A stretch of 64,000 bases of DNA from assembly GCA_030144725.1 (NCBI GenBank), contig JASKMD010000168.1, positions 1 through 64,000 on the forward strand, given 5' to 3'. Both the position numbers and the translations under genes were made by a program. Source of the DNA: Haematococcus lacustris. Taxonomy: Eukaryota; Chlorophyta; Chlorophyceae; Chlamydomonadales; Haematococcaceae. The notes under the pieces were generated by a model. The model did no database searches. It was given only the letters and a program-made list of their open reading frames with translations, and was not told the origin of the DNA. The first letter of the stretch is position 1. Each line of letters opens with the position of its first letter. This document shows positions 47,301-60,100 of this stretch, in pieces.

Positions 47301-50300
47301 CATACTGTCCAGTATTTCTTCGGGTGCGCACTTCTGACTCGAGCTTTTGCCAGTCACTTGCCTGCGTCATGTCACCACTCTCTGATTGCCAGGGAGCTGC
47401 CGTTGCCATCTGGTGTGCTGCATGGTGCGCCATCAAGCCCAGCAGCCCCTGCAACACGGTGACTCACACCACGACACAACAGAGAGACAAACAGGCAGCA
47501 ATGCTTATGCTCTTTGCATGAGTGGTGCACATAATGCCATGGTTGCAGCGCCCTTACCTGCTGCCCCACCTGCCCCTCTGCGCCTCCTTTCGGCTTGTCA
47601 GCAGGGGTTTGACGTTGGCTCGTGGACGTTGAGCTGTGAAGACTGGTAGCCAAGGTAGCCAAGGTGCTGGTAGCAGCTTTTGTCCGTACTTCAGAAAGGT
47701 AGGTGCTCATCTTTGCTGGCTGGCTGTTGGACATGCTTGTTGCAGGAGTGGGAACAATTGCGGTTGACACATGCCGCTCGGCTGCCCCAGGTGCAAAGAT
47801 GGGGTTCGTGCACTGCTTTGGAAGCGCTTCAGAGGGGCATGCCAGGGCGGAGGCTGGTGTTGCCTGATGTGGCTGTGCATCCAGCTGCCCTGTGGCAACA
47901 AATGAAAAGCTGGCTAAGCAAGGTACTTCTGTTGCCCCATCACCCATTAGCAGCTGCTGGTGCGCTTCAAGGGGAATAGGCAGCTGGCTTGCACTCTGAG
48001 TGGCACTAGCGGCAGACGTCAGCATCAGTCGCGACAATGTCTGATTGCTGGCGTTAGTGCAGCTGCCTGAGGTGCCTGCATATGAGCCCGGCCACACAGG
48101 GGCAAGGCACAGCGGCTGGCCAGGGCTGCCCTCTTCAGCCAGCTCCACAGGCCACTGGCTGCACTTCAGCAGCGCATCCTGCACATACAAATGCAGGGTG
48201 CAGTGGAGGGGCTAGGCATGCTGCCTTTCCTTTGCCATGCTGGACACTCCTGCCTCACTGTCTTGCACCTGGCTCACCTGCAGCTGGGTTGCAAAGGCCA
48301 CGGCCGCCTGAGGGGAGTGGAAGCACAGGAGGAAGCTGCAGGGCACATGGCAGCAAGGAGCAGGGATGTCAGTCAGCTTGGTGTGTGCTGATGGCTACGC
48401 ACCCCTGCCCTGCTGGCCCTCACCTGTCGCCCTCAGTGGCCCACTCATAGCCTGAGCTGTCCAGGGCCAGCCGCCTGACCTGCAGGCCACAAGAGGAGGG
48501 CAGGGGAGGGCACTCGGGCCACAGCCATTGAGCCTCAGGTCAAGGTACCATATGATGGCTCACCAGCTCATCATGCAGCTTCATGCTGACCTCCATCACC
48601 CCGGCTGGCATTAACTCCTGCACAACAACAGGGCACACTTCAAAGGCAGGGCACCAGCGCTGGCCTGTGACTGCCACTGCCATGCATGCCAACTCACCCA
48701 TAGCTTGCTGGAGCCCTGCACATCCGTGATGACCAGGGTGGCTTTGTCGCCAGCAGCAGGCGGCAGCACATGGCCCATCAGGGAGCGCTGCAGCTTGGCA
48801 TTGCGGCGCAGGTGTGTGATGATGACGGCCAGCAGCAGCACCAGCAGGGAGCACACCGCTACTGGCACGGCAATCACAGTGACCAGCACAGGCGTGGTCA
48901 GGCCAGGTGAACCTGCACAGCACCATGACAATGACGCAGCCTTGGCACAGCCAGGTTGTATGCAAACCACATTGGTAGCAGCTTGGTTTCAGGAAGTGCC
49001 CTGCTGCTGCTTGCCCTGTTACTTCTTGCCTGCAGGAGGTCACTGCAGCAGCAACTGACCTGCTGGTGGTGGACTGGGAGGGGCTGGTGGAGGGGGCTGA
49101 GCTGGTGGCACGAAGCCAGTGGTGCCCCACAGCTGCTCCCTGAAGGCTGCGGCACCTACGCTGTCCCTTGCTGCTGTTAAGCTGACCGTCATGGCTGTCA
49201 TTGCAGCAGCAAAGTCAGCGGGGCTGCCGGCGCTGCGAGGCACCTGTACACATGGCAGTCATATGGAAAGGCTTGAGACTGAGCACCTCTCTCTCCACAG
49301 CCCAGTGTGGTGGTGATGGTGGTGGTGGTGGTGTCTGCCACTATGCAACCACCTGCTTACCGGACTGCTTCCACTGCTTGCCGGACTGCTGCCCAGCAGT
49401 GGCTGCAGTGCGCTCTCAATCATGGAAGTGGGGAACAGGGTGCCTGCATTGGACAAGAAAGTGACCAGTGTGACCAGATCAGAAGGAGACCATTAGGCAG
49501 AGGTTGCACCGGTCTGCAGAATATCAGCGGAGCAAGGATAACTGGGCCCGCAACCACATCCCGCTGTCAGCCTTAATGTGTTGGTTTGACGGGATGCCCA
49601 AAAGTGCTTGCCTGGTCAGACGTCGTTGAACAATCTTCTCCCATAGGTTGCATGCTGCGACTAGCGACAGGCTGCCACTGCTGGTGGTAGGCGCCCATGC
49701 CATGTGTCATGTGCCATGTGCATGAGAACATAAACTCCACACAGCCTTTTAAACACCATCAGTGGTCCCTAGTGGTCCTTATGGGTCCCTTGTAGTCCGA
49801 CTCAAATGGAGGCCCTACTGAGGGATCAGGGGGCTGTCACTGCACACTGACCTAGAACCCTTAACTCCATGGATGTACCGGGCAGCGCCAGGATGCTGGA
49901 CAATGCACTGTCGTAGGCCTGCACACAACAAAAGCAGCAGCTATAGAAGCATGACAAGGGTGACTAACATACATATACTGCAAGGTGGGCTTGGTCACTA
50001 AGGCATGCATGCATCGAGTATGTGCAGCAGTGTTTGTTTATCGCGCTATATATAGCGTCCGCTATGAAATGCCATGCTTCAGGGGTCGTTTTGGTCAAAG
50101 GTGGGGCTTGGTCTCTACACAAGGACATGTTCACTTGGCAATGCCTGACCTGCCGTCGCACCCACCTTGACGTCGGTATAGTTGTAGCCGTAGGTGGACC
50201 ACATGCTAAGGCCCGGCTGGTCCCAAGGGTCGCCCAATTGGTACGCTAGACGGTCTGAGCAACAACAACAACCGTATAACATCTGGAACCTTTAGATCCG

Positions 50301-53284
50301 TGCATACATAATCCCACGACCTACAACACGACAACACAGCAGCATTGACAACCATTTTCATTATCCCCACATTCATGACGCCCCTTCCATTGCACTCTGC
50401 CGCTTCCCATGGAAAACGATCCGGTTCCAAACACTGGTGCTAATGAAGTGGCTACCTTCCCTTTCTCATAGTCATGCATGCCTCACACATGCAGATTTTA
50501 GCATCCCATGGCAGGCAGCATGGCAAGGCACGAGCATGACCGTAGAAAGGAGACTATGATGGAGGTGCAGCCTCTACCTCAAGTCAAGCTCTGCAGCACG
50601 CAAGCCAGTTTGGACTTGTGTAAACTTACAAGAAATCCTAAATGGGGCGACAGGGGCTATGGGAGACAGCAGCACCTGCAAGCACATGCCATACTGGTCA
50701 ATATGTGCCCGCTGGTACGATGTGTCGGTGGCATTAGGGCGGATGTGCACGTAGCAAGGTGCCACCGACCTTGCTTGTGGCGTCACCTGCATGCAAGCAG
50801 GCCATGGAACATTTTGGTACCTGTTAATTTGTGTATGAACGCGTATGGCACTGGCTCGAGAAATGGCACAATTGCCTGGCACTCACTGAAGAAGGAGATC
50901 AGGTTGAACACCGCACTCCTTAGCTGCTCAGGCACCAGCGTGCTCATGCTCAGATGAATAGGACACAAATGGCGGCTTGGAGACAAATTCACCAATTGCC
51001 CTCCTAATCTGTGAGAGCAGGCAGAGGCAGATAAGTTTTGTTAGGAACCCCAGTGGTCTTAGGAGGGAACGTGCCACCAGGGATAGGGTTTGTAATCATC
51101 AAGGGTGCACCTGTTTACCCACAGGTCAACACCTCGACATGTCCTGAATGGATGTCTATTTATGACTTAGTGGTGACCCTGCCAATAAGGTGGTCTTGTT
51201 CCCTTAGTCACTCACATGCTGGCACGTTGGTTATTGCATAACTGGGTGGTGCATGGCACCAGCTGCATGGTGCTGCGGTCCAGCACTTCAGTGCTGGCAG
51301 GCAGCGGAGAGATGTCTAGCTGCCTGCAGCAGTGTGAGGAGGGCAAAAGCATGTGCTTGAGGGCAGCACCGGACTAGCACGGGCAAGTGTCCAACTGCCA
51401 TCAGCCATCCACATGACTTACCCCATGAGCTGTGGGTTGCTGCTCAGTTTGCTCAGGCTTTTGAAGATGCTGACATCGCCAAGTGCAACAACACATTGGC
51501 TCATGTCAATGGCGACTGCGGCATCAAAGGTCCTTAAGAAGGCTGTCAGTTCCCACACGATCCGCAGCACCTGCAAGGCAGCCACAATTGTGTGTGCCAG
51601 AAGTTGTCAAGACAGGCGAGCCCCTGGGCACAGTACCCCTGGCAAGGCGGCTGATCATAACACCTGCCCACCTTCTCACTGGCTGTGTTGTTGGTGAGGG
51701 GCTCCAGGGTCAGCGGGTCAAACAGCCAGCCCTGGGTCACGCCACCAGTCTGCATGATGCTGGCCATGACAGCCTGGTGCACATACACAATGTCTGACGC
51801 TCGCTGCAGGCACAGCCCGTGGCGGGGCTTGCCCGTCACTGGGTCGCTGGCAGTGGCATTGACCTGCCGCATCACCGCTATCAGCTCCTGCCAGGTGTCA
51901 GGGTAGAAGGATAGGCGGCCATACTCTACGAGGACAGGCCGGCTGATGTTGTACACTGAGGTCAGTAGCGGCCAGTTTACGTACATCAGGAAGGGGGTCT
52001 CCACAATAGGGATGCTAAGCACCTGCATTGCACATGTACGCAAAGTTAATGCTGGTTGACTCCTGACTAAAATAACATGGTTTCTCAGCACCTGCTTGTT
52101 GTATCTGCTGCCCGCCAAGGTGTAGTAAGGCGGCAGGTCACTCCATGCAACAACCTACGAAGCATAGGATAGCACATGTGTAGCTGGTTAGAGGGTCAGC
52201 ACACTGCATCGTGCAACGACACGGCCAAATGTGTGGACACTGCTGAAACCACTTTCATTTGGCCAGCCAGTGCTCTAGACTGACAAGCACCTCGGCGCCT
52301 ACCTGGTTTGGATCTAAGCTGATAAGCTGCTCAAGGTCCAGCATTGCGTTGGCAGCAGCCAAGTCTCCATAGTAGAAGGTCTGAAAAGTGTAGGCATCGT
52401 AGGCAGGTGCCTGCGAGCTATTCTTTGTGCCACTAGCCTGCAGCAGTGTCGGCAGCAGTGGCACTGAGTCCCCTTCCTCGGCAAAGGCATGGGGCAGGAG
52501 CTGAGGACCAAACAAGGACCTCATCGTTTCCTGCATGTGGTGGCTACCTGCTGCCTGCTTGCGTGATCCTGGTGGAGCTGGATGGCTCATGCCCAGCCCA
52601 GGGTCTAACTGTGGTACATCAAAATGCTTCACATCTCTACTTACATTTGCGACCATCTGTTGCAGGATAGTGGTTACTAAGTCCGTGGTGGGCAGGGTGT
52701 GCACGACCACGCTGATGCCAGTAGCAGCTGTGAATTGTTGGATAATTGTTGCGGCAAACGTCTCAATGCCATTGTTGACAAGTAGTCGAAGGGGCTGCAG
52801 TCGCAATGGTGCAAGGCAGATCAGCCTTATCGTATGTAGTGCTGACATTGCTGACTCAAGAACCAACCATGCCATACCCACTCGAAGCTCTGTTGTGCCA
52901 GCATTTGGGAAGCATTGCGATAGCAGGTCAGATGTCTTGTTCTCCAGAAAACCCTGCAGCCCCCTGTCCACCCCTGACCCCACAGGCAGCGCTGCTTGTC
53001 TGCACAGGGGCCACGCAGGTCATTAAGAGTGGCATCTCTGGCTGGCTAGCAGCGGGCGGGGAGGCGGGAGGTGAGGCGGGCGACCGGCTGCTGGGCCGGC
53101 GGGGCGGGACCTACCTAGACACCACGGACGCCACGTACGCAGCTGTTTTGCTGAAGCATTGGTCACTGGCCAACGCGGTGCAGTTCGCTGGACAAGTGTC
53201 CGGGCTGTCCGCCACGCTGTCGCAGGCTATTTGACTGACTAAAACTAACAGCGCTGGAAGCCTCTGTCCCCATTGACCGGTCAT
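44316..53284 (-). CDS. Receptor-like class III nucleotide cyclase with solute-binding-protein ectodomain, copy 1
   Basis: About 27 exons, about 1500 aa. Exon 53284-53115 encodes a signal peptide (MTGQWGQRLPALLVLVSQIA) and a Cys-rich start. A bacterial family-1-type solute-binding domain follows on 52794-52618, 52437-52303, 52154-52092, 52022-51672, 51570-51422, 51323-51216, 51008-50887, 50675-50630 and 50254-50166 (TFAATIIQQFTAATGISVVV, YYTLAGSRYNKQ, PLPASTEVLDR). Linker: 49918-49060. Exon 48912-48698 has the only clear membrane helix (VAVCSLLVLLLAVIITHL), then TLVITDVQGSSKLW. Cyclase module 1 continues on 48617-46547 (EGDSFLLCF, GLHTGLAADEVL). Module 2 is on 46421-44978 (GLRLKVGVDVGEV, NYRGRCLNRAARI, VWCSETAW), with a Pro/Gln-rich tail to the stop. 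The product would be cAMP or cGMP inside, with ligand sensing outside. The intron 47361-47048 has a GC donor. Two junctions (after 53115 and between 50887 and 50675) do not close in phase as drawn. Confidence 0.85.
49680..49880 (+). mobile_element. Dispersed repeat D, partial copy in cyclase copy 1
   Basis: GGTGGTAGGCGCCCATGCCA, CATGTGCCATGTGCATGAGAA and GGTCCCTAGTGGTCC phrases match 61060-61200 and, less completely, 34915-35050. It lies in the intron between exons ending 49852 and starting 49443, so it was present before, or spread with, the gene duplication. Confidence 0.55.
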
Positions 53285-54147
53285 TTACCGGACAGGGACT
53301 CTGGGGCACCCGTTGACGCTGGGTGGGGCTATTGCAGTAACAGCGAGGCACTCACAAACGCATGCTCACGTGGTTCAGTTTGAACCTACCGGCACTGGTT
53401 TCCGTTGGCCAGCATGTATCCGGAGCTCGAACCATTCTGCAAGGAACATTCAGGTGCTATTAACACCGTCAGACATGGGCTCATAAGGGCTATGCATGTG
53501 AAGAACGACTGCACATTGTACTACAATGCCAAACCATTCCACACACAAATCCCATACGGTCTCTCTCACCGGTTATTTCCTGCACCTCCAGTAATGCACT
53601 ACTGGCCGGGCTGGACGCACCTACTTGTGAGGACCGCATCATGCTGACCGTGGGACCGACTTGTATGCCTTCGTTTCACGCCCATGCGAGCCTGTGTTTG
53701 TGCTCCTGACCTTAAAGTGCGTTGCATATAATGCCAAACCTCTGAAGGGAGGGCGGGCGAGCAGCCGGATGGCTGGCTGTCTACACAATGTAAGCCATCG
53801 TCATGAACATCTAAGACCCCGCATGCAGGCCATAGCTGCCTGGCCTGTTAAGGCATACGCTAAGCTAGGGCTGTACGACCTCAGGGCAGGACGGACTCAA
53901 GGCCGGACGCACCCCTCGCTCCCACAGGGCTGGTGCTGCGCATTGAATCTATGTGTACTGTTGACTGTGTACTGTTGAGAAGCCCAAATTACACACTACG
54001 TGCATCTCTTCATTGATAGATTTCCCAGTGACAGCCGTGGGTTGTGGATAAGAAATCCTGAAGGCTGCTGCTGTGGCCTGCTATAAGCCAGCAACATAAT
54101 GTTGTATTCCAGCGTAGCACACCATAACATGGCAGACTGACCCCACG
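53285..54147. other. Intergenic spacer between the tandem cyclase genes
   Basis: About 860 bases holding the promoter of copy 1 and the 3' end of copy 2. A local duplication of GCTGCTGTGGCCTGCT occurs at about 54064 and 54163, the latter at the edge of the duplicated gene. No other exon seen. Confidence 0.55.
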
Positions 54148-57100
54148 TCACATTGCAGGCGGCTGCTGTGGCCTGCTGAGCTGCAGCCCTGGTGCGCTGA
54201 GCCCCAGCCTGTCCGCTGCCTCCAGCTGGGCCCTGCTGGTGTGGGGCGCCAGGGCCACCTGCAGCAGGGCCACCTGGCCAGGGATGCCGCGCAGCTCCCT
54301 CTTGCCCAGGGGCCGGGCCACCAGGGGCGGCAGCAGACCAGGCAGGCACAGCGGCTGGCCCTGGGAGAGCAGTGAAGCTGAAGGGCGCTCAGCACCCTCA
54401 CCACCAGCCCCACTGCCTGCCTGTGTGCTGCTGTGCAGCTGCTGCTGGGCCGCATGCCACTGGGCTGTGACTGAGCTCTCTGCAGCATTGCTTGGAGGCT
54501 CTTGAGGTGGAGGGTGGCTGACATCCAGTACAGCTGGCCCAGGGGCAGGGCCGGTCACCAGCTCAACCTCTCGTCTGCCTTGCGCTGCAGCAGGCTGGAA
54601 GGAGACAACACGCTTGGGCTGGGCAGTGGAGCTGTGTGTTGACCTGGCGATGGAGCTGCCAGCCTGCTTGCTGCCCTGGGCTGACCAGCTGGCTGTGCTG
54701 GCGGCTGGCTGGTCTGCAGCAAGTGATGCCACGGCCCGAGCTTCCTTGGTGGTGATGGGGGGCTGTAGGGCCGCCAGGGTGTTGGCCCAGGCTATCTCAG
54801 AGCACCAGACCTGTGGTCAGTGCACCAGCAAGCCAAAGGATTTTAGAGCATGCCAATAGGGAGCAGCTTCATCAAGGCCCTGTAAATGGCTTCGTAAAGC
54901 CAAAGGACAATAGAGCATGCCGGCATGCAGGAATGAACGAGGTGGTCAGGGTTCTGTCAACCAAGAGCACCATCAGGCCAACAGGGCAACAGAGCCATGG
55001 GGCGACCATGAAGGGAACATGGTGGTCAGGGCTCAGTGAACGGCTTGACGCCTTGTATCGCCATAGCTATGCAACAGCTATGATGCTTCATGACCCCACC
55101 CACCTGGCCTGACACTGCCAAGCCGTTGATGCGAGCAGCCCGGTTCAGGCAGCGACCCCGGTAGTTGAAGCGACCATTGGCAGGCGTCAGGTCACAGGCC
55201 ACCTCACCCACATCCACACCCGCCTGCACACACCCGTCCAACAAGTAAACAGTTAATGTCCTTCATCAGAATGAGCCATAGAAGGATCTTGTGCACCCTA
55301 ACGGTGCATGCTGAGGTTGGCCATCAAGGTCAGGGCCTAGTCTTGATCACACGGCCACGGCACCCGTAGAGCACCTGGTCAGGCTGCCATGGTCAGGCTG
55401 CATAGGTGAAGTGACGATCACCTTGAGCCGCAGGCCTCTAAGCAGACGCACAGTGCCTTGCGCTGCAGCCGTCTGCTGCTGCCCCTCATCATCCCCGGTG
55501 GCAGGGGCCTGGCTGACACCGGCCTTGCTGCCAGAGGTGTCCAGACATGCTGTCACCTCCTCCCCAAACAGGCTGTCCAGCAGCGCCTGTGGCCAGTCCA
55601 TGTCCATGCAGGTGGTGAGGGTGAGCAGCGCCCAGTGCAGGCACTGCAGGCTGCAGGGGAAGGCGGCCAGCACCATGCCCTCCTCCTCCGCACTGGACAC
55701 CCAGTAGCCAGCAGGCAGCTGTGGCCCCGACACATGCAGCAGCAGGCGCTGGGCAGCGGCCTGGTACAGGGCCACGCACTCCTGCAGGCAACAGCAAGAT
55801 AGGGACAAGCTGGCCATGTGCTGGCTATGTCCAGGAGTGCTTTGCTTGACAGGAACAAGAAAGGCGGGGCCTAAGAGAAGGTCTGTTGCTTGTATACCTA
55901 GCTGAAGCTATGCTGCTGCCAAGCATGCTTGTGATGTCTTGTTGGTGCTGAGGCAGACCCCTGCATGCCATGCTCACCTTGGCCAGGTCAGCATTCCAGG
56001 CCTTGAGGTGTGACAGTCCCACCACTGACATGAAGGCAATGGCAGCTGTGCCATAGGGAGCGTGCAGCACACCTGGCTGCACCTGTCTCAGCGTCCTGAA
56101 CAGCAAGCAGCCAGCACCACACTATGACGGCCTGCTCTTTCCTCGTCAGCTGCTCAGCTCCCCCTGTGACGCTGCAGCCGCCTCACCTCAGCGGCCCCAG
56201 GGCCCACAGGCGGTGAGCATGGTCCGGGGTGTTCAGGCAGGCGCAGTACAGCTCCAGGGCCGTGGCGCCCTTGCCCTCACCCAGCGCCACCAGGTGCTGC
56301 CCCATGTGCACCACGCTGATGCCAGCAGCCCGCAGCTCCTCAACAGGCAGCTGCACCACCAGGCCATGATAACATTTGATTGCTATGTGAGCAACTGACT
56401 CATGCTGGGCAGCTGTGGTGACGTCACATTTTCTCATCGAATATGCTCTGAGTTGTGTGCTTGGCTGTGCCTACCTTGACAAAGGTGGCAGCACTGAGCG
56501 TGACCTGACCCCCATGAGCACAAGCCTGCATGGCGGCAGCAGGGTAGCAGCAGCAGCAGAAGGGTCGGTGCCACATCACCGGGAATGTTGAGCTGAGAGG
56601 GCTGGCTGCAGCACAGGCCCACCTGCACTGCCTTGGCCAGCACCAGCGCTGCCCCGCCATACGTGATGGAGCTGGCCCCCATGCGCCTCTGCACCAGCAC
56701 CTCGTCGGCAGCCAGACCGGTGTGCAGGCCCTGCAGCAGTTGGCAGCACAGGCATGAAGCACCAAGCAGCTGGCATCGCTGACTGCACAGTCACCCTCAG
56801 CTGGCCACTCACCACCCTGACCCTGAGGCCCGCCAGCACAGTGAGGGCCGCAGGCATGCCCGCCTCCACCTCCTGGTACAGCTCACACAGCCGCTGCCAG
56901 CCCACCCTGACTTGGCCAAGGGGTTGCGCAGGAGCCTCCTTGCTGGATGGCTGCAGGGCATGTCTTGTTACATAGTCGATCATTAATGCCAACCCAGACA
57001 CTTTTGGATAGGCAAGGCAGGCAGGCTAGGTGTTGTCATCATTATCCTGCACTTCGACCGCATGCATTCGCATTCGCAGTTGTGCAGGGAGCAGGTGGAT

Positions 57101-60100
57101 GGCTCCTTTTTGTCCCCATGGTTCTAGCGCCCCACCATGGTTATAGCAGCATTCTTGCAAAGCCAGAAGTATGTATAATATTCAATAGTGCTGGAATTCG
57201 TGTTTTTTGTCGTGTTTTTTTAGCAGTGTTTTTTGTCGTTTGGCGAGTTTCGAAACTTATAGTGCAAAGTAACATGGCCCAGGCTTATACCTTCAGCTCG
57301 ACCATAATTGGCTTTGTTCAGAATTCACTGCTCAGGTCCACAACAATGCGAGAAATCCGCAAAGCGACCATTTCATAGCGCAAAGGTCTTTTTATAGCGA
57401 ACGCTACACATAGCGCGAAAAAACTAACCATCTTGCAAAGCCAAAAAGTATATAACATATTTAATAGTGCTGGAATTCTTGTTTTGTCTTCTGCCCAGTA
57501 TTCTTGCATACTGTCCAGAATTACTTATGTCTCCGACTTTCCTTGAGTCTCCGACCATTCAACTGTGCTCTCACTGATTCTGCGAGAGCACACTTCTGAC
57601 TCAAGCTTTTGCGAGTCACTTGCCTGCGTCCTGTCACCACGCTCTGATTGCCAGGGAGCTGTCATTGCCATCTGGTGTGCTGCATGGTGCGCCATCAAGC
57701 CCAGCAGCCCCTGCAGCACGGTGACTCACACCACGACACAACAGAGAGACAAACAGGCAGCAATGCTTATGCTCTTTGCATGAGTGGTGCACATAATGCC
57801 ATGGTTGCAGCGCCCCTACCTGCTTCCCAACCTGCCCCTCTCCGTCTCCTTTCAGCTTTTCAGCAGGGGCTTGACGTTGATCCATGGACGTCAAGGTGTG
57901 AAGGCTGGTGGCAGCTCTTGTCAGTACTTCAGAAAGGTAGGTGCTCATCCTTGCTGGCTGGCTGTTTACCATGCTTGTTGCGTGAGTCAGAACAGTTGCG
58001 GTTGATCCATGCCGCTCAACTGCCCCAGGTGCAAAGATGGGGTTCGTGCACTGCTTTGAAAGCGCTTCAGAGGGGCATGCAAGGGCGGAGGCTGGTGTTG
58101 CCTGATGTGGCTGTGCATCCAGCTGCCCTGTGGAAACAAACGACAAGCTGGCTGAGCAAGGTACGTCTTTTGCTCCGTCACCCAGTAGCAGCTGCTGGTG
58201 CGCTTCCGGAGGTGAAGGCAGCTGGCCAATAATCTGAGTGGCACTAGCGGCAGATGTCAGCAACAGTCGTGGCAATGTCTGATTGCTGGCATTAGTGCAG
58301 CTGCCTGGGGTGTCGGTGATACGTGGGCCCTGCCCCACAGGGGCTAGGCACAGCGGCTGGCTAGGGCTGCCCTCTGCAGCCAGCTCCACAGGCCACTGGC
58401 TGCACCTCAGCAGCGCATCCTGCACAGCAAACACACACGCAGGGTGCAGTGGAGGGGCTAGGCATGCTGCTAGGCATGCTGCTAGGCATGCCTTTCCTTT
58501 GCCATGCTGGACACTCCTGCCTCACTGCCTTGCACCTGGCTCACCTGCAGCTGGGTAACGAAGGTGACGGCTGCCTGAGGGGAGTGGAAGCACAGGAGGA
58601 AGCTGCAGGGCACATGGCAGCAAGGAGCAGGGATGTAAGCCAGCCTGGCATGTGCTGATGGCTACGCACCCCTGCCCTATTGCCCCTCACCTGTCGCCCT
58701 CAGTGGCCCACTCATAGCCTGAGCTGTCCAGGGCCAGCCGCCTGACCTGCAGGCCACAAGAGGAGGGCAGGGGAGGGCACTCGGGCCACAGCCATTGAGC
58801 CTCAGGTCAAGGTACCATATGATGACTCACCAGCTCATCATGCAGCTTCATGCTGACCTCCATCACACCAGCTGGCATTGTCTCCTGCACATCAACAGGC
58901 ACACTTCAAAGGCAGGGCACCAGCGCTGGCCTGTGACTGCCACTGCCACGCATTGCTGCGTACCCATAGCTTGCTGGAGCCTTGCACATCCGTGATGACC
59001 AGGGTGGCCTTGTCGCCAGCAGCAGGCGGCAGCACATGGCCCATCAGGGAGCGCTGCAGCTTGGCATTGCGGCGCAGGTGTGTGATGATGACGGCCAGCA
59101 GCAGCACCAGCAGGGAGCACACCGCTACTGGCACGGCAATCACAGTGACCAGCACAGGTGTGGTCAGGCCAGGTGAACCTGCACAGCACCATGACAGTGC
59201 AACAGCCTTGACACAATTAGGTTGCATGCAAACCAATTTGGTAGCAGCTTGGGGTGTTGGAAGTGCCCTGCTGCTGCTTGCCCTGCTGCTTTTTGCCTGT
59301 AGGAGGTCACAACTGACCTCAACTGACCTGCTGGTGGTGGGCTTGGAGGGGCTGGTGGAGGGGGCTGAGCTGGTGGCACGAAGCCAGTGGTGCCCCACAG
59401 CTGCTCCCTGAAGGCTGCGGCACCCAGGCTGTCCCTCGCTGCCTTCAGGCTCACAGTCATGGCGTCCATTGCAGCGACAAAGTCAGCGGGGCTGCCGGCA
59501 CTGCGGGGCACCTGCTCATGCCAAGATAGGATCAATACTATGCGAATATGGGATCAACAAATAATAGCCATATGGCACCTGCAGGCCGAGGAGCAGTTTC
59601 ATCACAATTCATCACGCATGGCTGTCAGACAACACATTACAGCTGCTCAAGCCAAGAATGCGTCGACTGCAGCAGAGCACACAGGCAGCCAGGGCAGCAT
59701 AAGCTGTACAGGCAGCCAGGGCAGCTCCTGCTGCAACACCATACCCACAAAACCCTGCAATATTGTGCCCAACCTGATGTTCACAGCCGCATGGCCCTGC
59801 CGGGGGCCTGTGCCTTATTTTCTGCAATTGCCCGGGACCTGATGTGCACCAGCAGCGACTAGCGGTGTTCAACATTTCTACTCGCCTACAACACATCCTA
59901 TACCTACCTAGAACCATAATGTGATCAGTGAGCAGAGAATCAGACTGATCAGGGGGGTACTAGGGCACAACCACCCTATCCAACTGTGGGTCTGTGGGTA
60001 GCCTCACTTGTGGCACGTTACCTCCATGCAACTGGAGACCACAGGGCACCTCATCAAAACTGACTGCTTGACAGCAAACACAAATGCAGAGTGCAGTGAA

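Noticed and set aside
50630..50675. Stop codon in cyclase copy 1 (TAG where copy 2 has CAG)
   Set aside because: It appears only in a frame that does not fit the next exon. In the frame that does, differences between copies include synonymous ones, so no pseudogene call.
52806..53234. Plus-strand open frame of about 140 codons ending in a protein-like tail
   Set aside because: It is antisense to the cyclase first exon, which has a clear signal peptide, Cys-rich start and good donor on minus.
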